DNA from: Skeletonema tropicum
Taxonomy: Eukaryota; Bacillariophyta; Thalassiosirophyceae; Thalassiosirales; Thalassiosiraceae
DNA: 64,000 bases
Assembly: GCA_037178625.1 (NCBI GenBank)
Contig: CM074141.1
Coordinates: 2,046,001-2,110,000 of the forward strand
Direction of reading: 5' to 3'
Shown here piece by piece: positions 43,404 through 53,200 of the stretch (position 1 is the stretch's first letter; the number at the start of each line of letters is the position of its first letter). A program made the translations under genes and the position numbers. The notes beneath the pieces are model-generated. The model saw only the letters and a program-made list of their open reading frames with translations. It did no database searches and was not told where the DNA came from.

Positions 43404-45962
43404 ATGATAAACGCCAATCATAAGAGAAATTATTCAGCTAGCAGGGCTGCACCATCACTGCACATTGCGTTCGGCAAGCCCCCAACATCCACCAACAACA
43501 AGTCACCAGCAGCCGTTACCCATGAGTCGGCACGAAACAAACACCCACTGCCCTTGGTCCCAACCCTGGAGGATGATACTGCAACACCTTCAGGCTTCAA
43601 ATTATCACCTTCGTCACTTTGTTGCAATGCCACCAAAACAACGGTGCTACTTCCTTTATCACAGATGATATACAATTTCTTTGAGTGTGGTCAATGCTGT
43701 GAAGAAAACTGCCCATTGAGTAAAATGATCAGACACAACGGTAAGGCATCATTATCCAATCGTTGTAGGTATCATAATTGTGTAGATAAAAATGTTGATA
43801 CAATACAAGAATCGGAGGCACGTTGCCATGACTTTTGGATTGAGTCGGACCTCTCAATAGAGCAATTGCTGAAATTGAAAGGTGTTAAAGATTATTTGAA
43901 GGATCCAATGAGTGAGCAAGGACTTGTCGGCAGGAACATGGGTCGTAAAATGAGCCGTGCAAAGACTGCCATGGAATCAACTTTGGTTCAAACTGATATG
44001 AATTCAATGCGCAAGGAGAGAGTTAACCAAGAAGACGGTGGTACAAAAGTAGCTCTCAATCGAATAGTACTTAGTTATTCGCAGATTGTTCATGAGAAGC
44101 CGCCGCCGAAGAGTCTGAATGAAGTTGAGATTCCAAGGAAGAGAAAGCTGAGAGAGTCGCCGGAGAGTACGAATGAAACTCTGCTGAGAGAGTCTGTCAG
44201 TGTTCCGATATTGTTGTCCTACTATTTTGGACCTTTCCTATTATCTTTGTTTATGCAAGCAATTGAGATTAAAAGCTACTTGAGAAGTCATGACGAAATG
44301 ATTGTAGTATTGATGAAGATAGTGACATCCCCGCAAGATAGTCACAAGTTCATCTTTGAAGGTGATAATACTGATCTCAGTAATATCATTAGAGAGTATG
44401 GAAAGTATCTTAAGGAGAAGGGGAAGAGACCAGCAGCTGGTTGGCTTAGTTGGAAACAGAGTATAAAAAAGAAGCTCTCTGTTGTTGTCTGGGCCACAAG
44501 ATTCATCATTGACTCAATTCTGGCTTGTGGTGCCTTTGGTGTAGCTGATGCGCTCGTGAATCTACTTTTTATTGAAAGTAATTCCAATCCTGATGAATAC
44601 AGCCGTGAAAAAGATTGTGAGTACCTTTGGATCTTTGCTGCTCTCTCGTACTTGTCTTCGCTGAAGACACGAGCAATTGTTGTTTACGCTAGAAAGGAGA
44701 GTATTGGGAATAAAGCTCCAGCGCTATACACTGATTCAAACATCAGAAACAGGTCGGGTATTTATATTTCGACTTTGATGAAAACTCAAATGAGCATCAT
44801 GAGGCTGTTGTTCCGACATGGGATTTTGGGCACACCAAAATTAAGTAAAGCAGTGGTAGAGATGAATCCATTGTTTAGTGGGATCATAATGAATCGTAAT
44901 GCAGGCAGTGTCTGCTTCAAAGATGAGGTGACCAACTTTGTGGAGGGCCTCCTGAAGCGTGTACATTGTATGAAAGGTTTCGATAACAATGTCGGAGCAA
45001 TCATGGTTGATCTTGTGTTGAATGCGAAATTTGGATCCATCAGACCGATGCCTTTCTTTTACCTATGCTTTATTGGTTCATATCTGGTGTTTGCGTTGCC
45101 ACAGCTCAATCATGTCTTCCACAATGCTACGCTGGTTCGGAATACTTCTAAGAAGGAAGAAAATCAAATGCTCATTGTAGATAGGAGGGGACCCAGAAAG
45201 GATCTAGTAAGAGCCCCGGATGGCTTCTCCGATTTTCACTTGGAATCGAGTGAATTCGCAGTTTATCCTTCTGATGTGAGCATGCTCATCTTTGCAACGT
45301 GAAATTATCGTCAAAGCATCTCAGTTGCTCCGGTTTCAAATGCTACTGGGGGTGCATATGCAGCATTCTCTTTCCACTTCGGCGAAGACAAACAATTGAT
45401 TTCTTGCCAACCCCCAAAATTAAGACTGCAGCAATTCATCACTCTTGCACAATGCATATTAAGGGAGAATTTGCACTACCCAAATCAATTGAGTGACACA
45501 ACTTTGTCTCTTGGTGTGTCTCATTCTGAATTGGAAGTGGTGGGAGTGTGTTGTGAGTTAATTGTTTGATCGAGGAGCTCTCAGAACCAAGTTCAAGCTA
45601 CTTCTTACACAGTAAAAGGCAGCAATACATTAACGCATGACGATGCAGTTGAAACTTTGACTTTGGCGCTTGGATCCTCCTCTGAAGGGAGTGCCAATGA
45701 TGATGATGCTGCTGAGTTGCTTGCAATCTTTCCAGAAGCTGAAGCTGCGTGCAATACAAACACAAGTAAGTCATTGGGCATTTTTGAAGACGACTTATAT
45801 AGGCAACTACTCAAGGAGGGAGATGATGCCAATTCCAATGGATTAGCTGACGATGACCAATCTATTGCATCTGTAGATTCTGCAGAAGTAGTTAAGCAGA
45901 TACTCAGCCGTGAAGAGTTCTTCGCCCTGAAGAGCGCTAAGAATCTTGGAGATCGTAATTAA
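43404..45962 (+). CDS. Large unknown protein with two in-frame TGA codons
   Basis: The first 632 codons (to TGA at 45300-45302) give an unrecognised protein with a Cys cluster (FFECGQCCEENCPL, CRYHNC), a basic middle (PRKRKLRES) and hydrophobic helices (LLSYYFGPFLLSLFMQAIEI, YLCFIGSYLVFALPQLNHVF). The same frame stays open for 88 more protein-like codons (FSFHFGEDKQLISCQPPKLR) to a second TGA at 45567-45569. It then runs 130 codons into an acidic domain (NDDDAAELLAIFPEAEA, SREEFFALKSAKNL) to TAA at 45960. No intron that removes either TGA in frame was found. Options: stop readthrough, a decayed single gene, or separate genes by chance in one frame. Confidence 0.55.
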
Positions 45963-46194
45963 GAGAAATGTGACACTACCATTGTCTACCTACGGAATCT
46001 CTTGGGAGTGCAACTTTCCTGCATTTTGGCGATCTTTCTCTCCGATGGCAGATGACAGATGACCACAATGACCAGCAAAGGAACAGAATTCTAAACCATC
46101 CATTACATCACAGTCAGAACACATCATTATAATTTTTCACCAGAGCGCCATCGTACCTACATTAATCTCTAGTAGCAACAACAAAAGTAGCACC

Positions 46195-46491
46195 ATGCCG
46201 GCAGAGCAATTTATTGAATGCACTTATATTTTCAAGTTGAATTTGAGCATAGATGACAACAGCACAGAAGTAACCCGGGAATTATTGCAACAATATCTTG
46301 GTCCCGAACATGAAGTATTATCGGCTTCTTCTGTAACATTGAGCAGCTTCCATACAGACAATCCATCGGTAATTCACCATGTTGTAAAGGTAAAAACAAC
46401 TGCTCCATCAGAGATTGCGAATATATTGTTGGGTGACAGATGGGTTAGGAAAGATCACATTCTGTTCACAGCAGTAGATCACGGCTCATAA
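46195..46491 (+). CDS. Small unknown protein
   Basis: 98 residues with no recognised domain, but even composition and an alternating strand/helix pattern (FKLNLSIDDNSTEVTRELLQ, VIHHVVKVKTTAPSEIANIL) like a small alpha/beta fold. The start has a CACCATG context. A weak version of the block motif (CATTATAATTTTT) is at 46125. The stop is 46 nt from the histone gene ATG, and the histone gene motif overlaps its last codons. Confidence 0.55.
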   Translation: MPAEQFIECTYIFKLNLSIDDNSTEVTRELLQQYLGPEHEVLSASSVTLSSFHTDNPSVIHHVVKVKTTAPSEIANILLGDRWVRKDHILFTAVDHGS

Positions 46492-46500
46492 TATTTTTGA
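46483..46500 (+). promoter_or_regulatory. CTCATAA motif before the histone H3 gene
   Basis: GGCTCATAATATTTTTGA, 54 nt upstream of the H3 ATG, overlapping the end of the previous gene. Confidence 0.6.
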
Positions 46501-46536
46501 AATTAGTAAAGCAACAACACTCGCGTGGCAATCGCA

Positions 46537-47024
46537 ATGGCTCGTACAAAACAAACACCTAAGAAATGTGCAGAAGGAAAAGCTCCTCGACGAGAGCTAA
46601 AAACGAAGACATCACAAACATCGAATCGCCCAACCAGTGGCATTAAAAAATCTCGTCGTTATCGACCTGGAACAGTTGCTCTCCGTGAGATCCGCTGTTA
46701 TCAAAAATCAACCAACCTCTTGATTCCAAAAGCACCATTTCGAAACCTTGTACGTGAAATAATTGATACAAAGTTTAACAAGCATTTAAAACTGCAGAGC
46801 ACCGCTGTAAGTTTGCATTGTCTTCATCTATTCACTCCATTGTCAATTATTCCTCTTAGCACTGACTTCTTGAACCTCTGAAGATTCTTGCACTCCAAGA
46901 GGCTGCTGAGGCACACCTTATTGGTCTATTTGAAGATGCCAACCTTTGCGCTGCTCATGCAAAACGGGTCACCATCATGGCAAAAGATATTGTGCTTGCA
47001 CGTCGTATCCGTGGCGAGCGCTAA
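46537..47024 (+). CDS. Divergent histone H3 variant
   Basis: Exons 46537-46806 and 46884-47024, with a 77-nt GTAAGT...AAG intron, give 136 residues including Met, exactly the canonical H3 length. The fold is well kept: [64 protein letters not shown]. The tail is altered: ARTKQT with K4, K9 and K14 kept, but A7P, R8K, S10C and T11A; K18 is R; K27 is T; K36 is kept. The alphaN/alpha1 loop is changed ([20 protein letters not shown]). The intact frame, correct splicing and full length argue for recent function. Chromatin role unknown. It lies in the block with the Helitron replicase and shares its promoter motif. Confidence 0.85.
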
Positions 47025-47063
47025 TAATTCATCTTTTGTTGTTGGTATGTGTTTTAGAACGGT

Positions 47064-47338
47064 ATGGCTGGGAGAGGAAGTAAGATGGTAAAGTTGTTGT
47101 ATCATGGTGGTCAATATGAGGGAGAGGTATGTCCTTTGCCTACGAAAAAGAAGGGGCTAAATACTCTGTGCCATGGTTATGAACATGAGTGTGGTGTAAT
47201 GATTTGGTCGACCGGGAAACCTACAGTAGAGTGTATGCCTACGGTTGGGCAGAGCCATCAATCATCAGGACCATGTACCAAGTGGAGAGGAAGAACAAAC
47301 AGCTCATGTCCTCCAGAAAGAAATCGCGGCAGGTCTAA
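47064..47338 (+). CDS. Short MORN-like protein, one frameshift
   Basis: Starts MAGRGSKMVKLLYHGGQYEG and continues GYEHECGVMIWSTG, spaced like two MORN repeats. A one-base shift in GGGAAA at ~47214-47219 then joins ETYSRVYAYGWAEPSIIRTM and a basic end (RKKSRQV) stopping at 47338. The alternative unshifted frame continues to 47630 but overlaps the next gene and its motif, so the shifted version is preferred. Related in style to 41326-41831. Confidence 0.45.
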
Positions 47339-47383
47339 ATTCCCATCTAATCTCAAAATTCCTGTGCAGAACAAATCCAACTG

Positions 47384-47397
47384 TGCTCATAAAATCA
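47384..47397 (+). promoter_or_regulatory. CTCATAA motif before the gene at 47464
   Basis: GCTCATAAAATCAG, 80 nt upstream of the ATG. Confidence 0.5.
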
Positions 47398-47463
47398 GAT
47401 TAGAACAAACGCAAAGTAAAAGCACTTCCAATATTTTCAATCATCACAAATTCGCAAAGCAGT

Positions 47464-48216
47464 ATGGGCAGGCACAAAAAAGCAAAATCATCAAACAAAA
47501 AAGACAGTGCACCACCGTCGCCAAGAAAGAAAAGCAATCCATCATCCTCTCCAAAGAAATGGAAGTGGTCACCTGGATCCCAGGTACTTGTCACTGGTGG
47601 AGTCTCCAAAACGAGGGAACAATACTTTGACCTAGTCCGAACTCAAGTAAACGGACTTTTCATTGGATTCTGCACTAAAGCATGGACTACAAATGAAGCA
47701 AGCTACCTTTTTCCAATGGAGAAGGGACTCAACGACGAGGAAGTAGGTATGTCTCTTGCCAAAGAGTGGAAATATGTTTTTGGGTTTTTGCCCCGCAGAG
47801 ATACTAGTATTGATGATGGAACTACAGCAATGAAAACAAAAAAAGGTTCTAAATGGGATTGGAAAGTGGTTATTATGCTAATCGATGAGGAGGAGGCAAC
47901 TGTTGATGAAGCTGGCCACCATATTGCAAAATGCTTCTCAAAGTTTACAAAGAACAAGGATATGATGGATAGTCCTGAAAAGTACACGTACCGCCAATGC
48001 TTCAGTCATGAACCACAAGCATTGAATCACTATCTCCTTGACTTGGATATTGTGAAACTTGTGAGGGCGCTTGATTGGTATGAATCAAAGGAGGAGATGA
48101 TTGAGGATAAGGAATGCTTGTCAACCCTTTATGGAACGCCTGAGGCTGGGAGGATGTACGTAGAAGAATTATCCGATGAGGACTGGGAAGAACTCTTGAA
48201 TGCTGATTATAATTAG
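47464..48216 (+). CDS. Unknown protein with basic N terminus
   Basis: 250 residues. The first ~35 are Lys/Ser/Pro-rich (RHKKAKSSNKKD, SPRKKSNPSSSPKKWKW), like a nuclear or nucleic-acid-binding tail. The rest looks globular: VLVTGGVSKTREQYFDLVRT, NGLFIGFCTKAWTTNEASYL, WKVVIMLIDEEEATVDEA and an acidic end (LSDEDWEELLNADYN). The domain is not recognised. Frame intact, single exon. Confidence 0.6.
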   Translation: MGRHKKAKSSNKKDSAPPSPRKKSNPSSSPKKWKWSPGSQVLVTGGVSKTREQYFDLVRTQVNGLFIGFCTKAWTTNEASYLFPMEKGLNDEEVGMSLAKEWKYVFGFLPRRDTSIDDGTTAMKTKKGSKWDWKVVIMLIDEEEATVDEAGHHIAKCFSKFTKNKDMMDSPEKYTYRQCFSHEPQALNHYLLDLDIVKLVRALDWYESKEEMIEDKECLSTLYGTPEAGRMYVEELSDEDWEELLNADYN

Positions 48217-48331
48217 ATTTCGAAAGGAGTTCGAAAGGAGAACTCATAATTTATTGTTTGGTGGAGTCGGAATAGTAAGTTCTTAAGGGCAGCAGTAGCT
48301 TGCATCAACTCATCCTTTCAAAGATCACTCT

Positions 48332-48345
48332 GCTCATAACTTTTA
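48332..48345 (+). promoter_or_regulatory. CTCATAA motif before the F-box gene
   Basis: GCTCATAACTTTTA, 71 nt upstream of the ATG at 48403. A second copy (ACTCATAATTTATT) is at 48242. Confidence 0.55.
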
Positions 48346-48402
48346 GCAAGAATAAGTCTAGATTTGATTTTCAAAAATCCGTTACCACCCAAACAAAACA
48401 AG

Positions 48403-49803
48403 ATGATTTGGAGTTACGGTTATTGTTCGTTATGTCAAGAAGACTGGGCTGTCTCAACTAGTTCCTATTCCTTACCAGTCATATGCCTGGTGTGTGGAGA
48501 TATTTTAGAGCAATACGCTCAAGTCGACTTTCTACCAGTCATGAAAAGAAACGCAAAAAAGATTGCAAAGATAGAGCACTGCAAAAACGGTGCAAACCGT
48601 TGTCCTATGATGAGTCTTTGTGACAGTCTTTTACTGCAGATAGCTTCTTACCTAGATCCACTGGATGCATACAATCTTGCTATTACAACAAAGAAGATAC
48701 ATGTACCATCAACTGAGATATCCACACGCCACTACTTGTCTCCTCCTGAGAGCAGGCCTTTTCACGCTGCTCAGCTGAATAATGTTACTAATGTTGCGTC
48801 AAGGCTAGTGCAAGAATCTTTGATCCGTGGGCTTACAAGAGCATTGAGGCAAAGCTGTGCTTCTTTTACCTTGGATATGGCGAAACAACTTGTCAAGTTG
48901 CAGATTAATGAAATGAAACAGCGTCGCAAAGTACTCCTATCTGGACTAGCGCTTGTACAAACAGTCACTGGGAAAAAGTTACCGGGTGCTAGCCTTGATT
49001 TCTACTGCACTTTTTCAAGTTTACCTGGTTTTAGGACATTGATGTTAAACATTGGTTATGTCTGCACAAGTGCAGTACCTCATGAAGACGATGACTCTAT
49101 TCTGCATATTGAAACATATGCACCTAAGAGAGGTTTGAGGACACTTCCAGTAACAACAATACTGGACATATTTCGCCGGATGTACTCACAATTCATTCAA
49201 GGCACATTACAACAACAGGACGCCACTGTCTTTAACTACCGTAACCTGTGCCTTAGCAACATCCAGAGGATAAGTAGTCTCCGATTCCCAAAAGATTATC
49301 CTTTTACTTACTGTCCACAAGAATCTGACAGTAGACAAAACAGTATACAGCTCTTTGTCTGTGCAGTAAATCCTGAAGAAGTAGTAAGAAGGAATGACCT
49401 GGACATTTGCAAGTGCTGGTTTGATGGCAAAACTGTACAAATTGCAAATGAGGAGGACTGTGAACACATACAATTTATCAATGAATATGTGCCGAACTTT
49501 CTTTCCTATCTCTCCTTTGAGAACAAACTACAAACTCTGAGCGAGTTGGATATGAGTGATGAGAACATACTGGACATCATGCACTCTTTTGTTGACACAA
49601 TACAGAGTGTCAGCCATGAAACACTAGAAGCTGTCCTAGAACCAGACCAATGCTATAGCTCACCAAGTTATTGTGTTGCATTGCATAACAAGCTGATCAG
49701 GATGTTGAAACGTGCACTCAATTATATTCAGCTTGGATTTGACATTCCGTTAAGCAACGCTATCAAAGAAATGTTCTTAGGTGTTGAAATTGATCAAATT
49801 TAA
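48403..49803 (+). CDS. F-box-like protein with zinc-finger N terminus
   Basis: About 466 residues from the ATG at 48403 (the frame is open from 48364). Residues 1-40 hold CxxC pairs (CSLCQEDW, CLVCGDI). A short F-box-like helix set follows (LCDSLLLQIASYLDPLDAYN), the kind that docks on SKP1 ubiquitin ligases. The middle contains QLFVCAVNPEEVVRRNDLDI then CKCWFDGKTVQI. A similar D-x-C-x-x-x-FDGK arrangement recurs, as I recall, in large-DNA-virus and protist F-box/ankyrin proteins; this is from memory and unverified. C-terminal helices. Intact single exon. Confidence 0.6.
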   Translation: MIWSYGYCSLCQEDWAVSTSSYSLPVICLVCGDILEQYAQVDFLPVMKRNAKKIAKIEHCKNGANRCPMMSLCDSLLLQIASYLDPLDAYNLAITTKKIHVPSTEISTRHYLSPPESRPFHAAQLNNVTNVASRLVQESLIRGLTRALRQSCASFTLDMAKQLVKLQINEMKQRRKVLLSGLALVQTVTGKKLPGASLDFYCTFSSLPGFRTLMLNIGYVCTSAVPHEDDDSILHIETYAPKRGLRTLPVTTILDIFRRMYSQFIQGTLQQQDATVFNYRNLCLSNIQRISSLRFPKDYPFTYCPQESDSRQNSIQLFVCAVNPEEVVRRNDLDICKCWFDGKTVQIANEEDCEHIQFINEYVPNFLSYLSFENKLQTLSELDMSDENILDIMHSFVDTIQSVSHETLEAVLEPDQCYSSPSYCVALHNKLIRMLKRALNYIQLGFDIPLSNAIKEMFLGVEIDQI

Positions 49804-49858
49804 GACAAGACTTCTATGAGTCTCTCTTATGCTGACCAGTTGCCCAAACACTGTCTCG

Positions 49859-49872
49859 TCTCATAAAACTTA
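49859..49872 (+). promoter_or_regulatory. CTCATAA motif before the gene at 49884
   Basis: GTCTCATAAAACTT, 25 nt upstream of the ATG. Confidence 0.5.
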
Positions 49873-49883
49873 AAAGGGTTACA

Positions 49884-50195
49884 ATGAAAGCAAGCCAGAA
49901 CAATACTGGGGCCAGGACGAAAATTACAACATTTACATCTACAGATGCAAAATTAAGACGACTTCTCTACTTGTATAGTCAACATCATAGGAGCACGATT
50001 TCACAAGCAAATGCACGAGTCAGCGCGTGTGCCATAGCAAAATTGAGGAACTCAGAAAAACAGCAATGGATCAACACACTAACAGCAGCTGAGATAACAT
50101 GGAGGAAAACTAAAAGACTGGTAAGAGATAAGCAGCAGCAGCAAATCACGGAGTATTTCGATATCAAGCCCAAACACAAACCCTGCCAAACTTAA
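49884..50195 (+). CDS. Small basic unknown protein
   Basis: 103 residues, strongly basic and helical (TDAKLRRLLYLYSQHHRS, WRKTKRLVRDKQQQQITEYF). The last stretch, QQQITEYFDIK, resembles a PIP box (Q-x-x-I-x-x-Y-F), the PCNA-binding motif. If real, this would link the protein to replication. The motif is short, so this is only suggestive. Confidence 0.5.
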   Translation: MKASQNNTGARTKITTFTSTDAKLRRLLYLYSQHHRSTISQANARVSACAIAKLRNSEKQQWINTLTAAEITWRKTKRLVRDKQQQQITEYFDIKPKHKPCQT

Positions 50196-50249
50196 TCAAG
50201 ATCGTTTTGTCCCTTGCTGATGCACATCTGCCAAGAGTTGCAAGTATGT

Positions 50250-50263
50250 GCTCATAATTTCTA
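50250..50263 (+). promoter_or_regulatory. CTCATAA motif before the Helitron Rep gene
   Basis: GCTCATAATTTCTA, 44 nt upstream of the ATG at 50294. It ties the replicase to the cargo genes. Confidence 0.6.
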
Positions 50264-50293
50264 AAGTCGAACAATTCACATATATTGTACCTG

Positions 50294-53200
50294 ATGTCGA
50301 CAAGCTACCCAGAGGAGACTAAGGGAACCGATAATACAGAGCTTTTAGGGCGACGCAAGAATGCCTCTATCAGCCCAGAGGAGAGGGCAGCTCAAAGGGC
50401 TAAGGCTGCCGCTAGAGTAAGTATTTACCGTCAACGCAAGAATGCCTTGATAAGCGCAGAGGAGAGGGCAGCTCAGAAGGCAAAGCAGGCCGCTGCAGCA
50501 ACGCTCTATCGTCAACGCAAGAATGCCTCAATGAGCGCAGAGGAGAGGGCAGCTGAAAAGGCAAAGCAGGCCGCTGCAGCAAAGCTTCACCGTCAACGCA
50601 AGAATGCCTCGATGAGCGCAGAGGAGAGGGCAGTTCAGAGGGCAAAGAAGGCCGATGCAGCAAAGCTTCACCGTCAACGCAAGAATGCCTCGATGAGTGC
50701 AGAGGAGAGGGCAGTTCAGAGGGCAAAGAAGGCCGATGCAGCAAAGCTTCACCGTCAACGCAAGAATGCCTCGATGAGCGCAGAGGAGAGGGCAGTTCCG
50801 ATGCAGCAAAGCTTCACCATCAACGCAAGAATGCCTCGATGAGCGCAGAGGAGAGGGCAGTTCAGAGGGCAAAGAAGGCCGATGCAGCAAAGCTTCACCG
50901 TCAACGCAAGAATGCCTCGATGACCCCAGCGGAGAGGGTTGAAAAGAGTTGTGATTACGAGATTGCTCTTGACAGAACGCATCCAGTCCAACAAGCACAC
51001 AATTATGACCAAAAGAAAATCATGAAAGTGGATGGCAATCCAAATGCATTTCGCGCTGCTGTCTGTGTACTATGCGATAGGCTGATTATTGGGTGTGAGG
51101 AAATCCACAAGATTACAGTAGAGTCACTTCGTTCTCAGAAAAACAGGATAAGCATCAAATCCTACGAGGAATACCACCAAGTCACGCTGAAAGATGAGCT
51201 CATTTCACAGTATGAAATCAAAGGCCACGAGCTCGAAAGCCTTTTGCTATCACCAAGAGCCAAGAAGACCAAGAACAAGAACGGATCTGTAGCATTTGAG
51301 GCATGCAGCCAATGTTATAGTGCGTGGCACAATGATAGCGATTCACCGCCCAAGTATGCCATTAGCAACGGCTTTACCATCGGCCACATCCCAACGGATA
51401 TCATTGCCAATGAGGAAATTACAGAGCAGATGTGTTCGCTATTAGCTCCTGTCCGCCCTTTCGCCTACATATTTGCGTATACAGCTGGTGCTCACAAAGC
51501 TATCCGTGGTCACTTTAGCTTTTTTGAGGTTGATCTTACCCATACTGGTTCCGTAATGAATCACTTCTTGACAACAGGTGCAAACCCGCTTGTTTATGTC
51601 GTGTTATGTGGACGAATGACTCCGAAACAGAAGGAAATAGTGAAAAAAAAAAGAGCAAGGCTTGACACAGAGAAAATGATGGAAATATTAGAATGGTTCG
51701 TTAATGAGTCTGGCCACCCAGGATATGAAGGAGTTACCCCACCATCACAGTGCCCCCAGCCCAACATTATCGTCGACGAAGACACACCCAACAATACTGA
51801 TCAAGAACATGATCCAGATCTAGAAGCAGAGTTTGGCTGGAGCTTCATTCCACTTCACCAGCATCCATGAGCCGCAAGATGATACAGGAGTTCACGAAAC
51901 TAACCAAAAGTTTGTCAAAGCTATGATTGATCGTACAATGCCAACACTTCTGGTCAATGGTAGCAACTATGCGGATCTTAGAGAACTTCTCCTTGAGAAT
52001 ATTGCACCGCTGCAATTTCCTTTTGGTCAAGGGGGGCCAAAAGTAAATCAGAGAACCCACATATCTGCGAACGAATGCTATCGTCACTACTGCCGACTCT
52101 CGCTCCCACAATTCTTTAGAGGAGACTTCTTACTCATATTGAACCACATGTTCAATCGGCAGCGCAGTTACGAGACAGCAGTGGTCACTTGCAAATCGAG
52201 TTTGTTCGGACAGTCACTTGCCGAGAAGATGTCAAAACTCAAAATGAAAGACCTCGACAAGGCATTGTTTCAAAAACAAACCCGCCAAAGGGTAACTGGA
52301 ACGGCTGGAGAATACATTCGGGCAGTTGATGCATCATGCAAACCAATCGGGTACACTGCTCTAAGTGCCAAACAGAATCGCCAAAAGCATTTTGCAATGG
52401 ATAACTACTTTGGAGGCCATTCAATTTTCTTAACTACGACTCCATGTGATGAGCGCACCATCAGAGTTAAAGTCTTCGCTAACGCTGGCAAGGAGGTGTC
52501 ACTACCAAACCTCCGTGACTGGGACGACAAAGACTTCTTGGACGAGTGTAGGATAGACTTTGATTTGAGAAAGAAAACCAGACAACTGTATCCTGGGGCA
52601 TGTTCTCTCGTTTACCAGCATTTGATGCAGATTATTACTGAATGTTTGATTGGTTGGAACCCAAAAAAACAATTGGGGCAGCTAGGCGTGTTTGGAGTAC
52701 CAATAGCGTACTCAAGAACCGATGAAGAACAAGGGAGGAAGACTCTGCATAGTCACTGGCAAATATGGGTGAAAGACTTTAACAAAATCAGAGGCGCTTT
52801 ATTTCATAGTGATGATAGAAAAAAGAAAGCAGCAAGGGATGCTCTCATATCATACATCGACAAAGTTGTCTGTGCCAGCTACGGGACTGATTTTGTTGTG
52901 ACTCACAATTGTAGTTGTGAGACAGAAAAAGAACAAGACCACCCTGTTACAGTTGTAATGCCTATGCACGAAATCCTCCAGGAGGTAGAAGATAAGAATA
53001 TCCTCCGCCGAGCACAACACCAGGATCATTGCCTTGATGTTAAGGGCAAAGTATTGGAATGCAAGCAGTGTGGGAAGCGATTTTCACCATCGGAGTGTAT
53101 TGACATGGGCATTAGTCATCTTCGTCAGCAATCACTTACAACGATAAAAGATGATACAATTAACAGTAACAAAGACACATCAGGCTCATCAGAAGCAATG

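Noticed and set aside
43404..45962. In-frame TGA codons as selenocysteine
   Set aside because: No Sec-type motif (such as CxxU or a thioredoxin fold) surrounds them and I cannot see a SECIS element; readthrough or decay is at least as likely.
47339..47630. Continuation of the 47064 frame to 47630
   Set aside because: It covers the next gene's motif and start, and the alternative frame after a one-base shift gives better protein sequence ending at 47338.
50348..50925. 81-bp repeats as a CRISPR or satellite array
   Set aside because: They are in frame, encode a helical repeat, have no unique spacers and sit at the start of the Helitron replicase.
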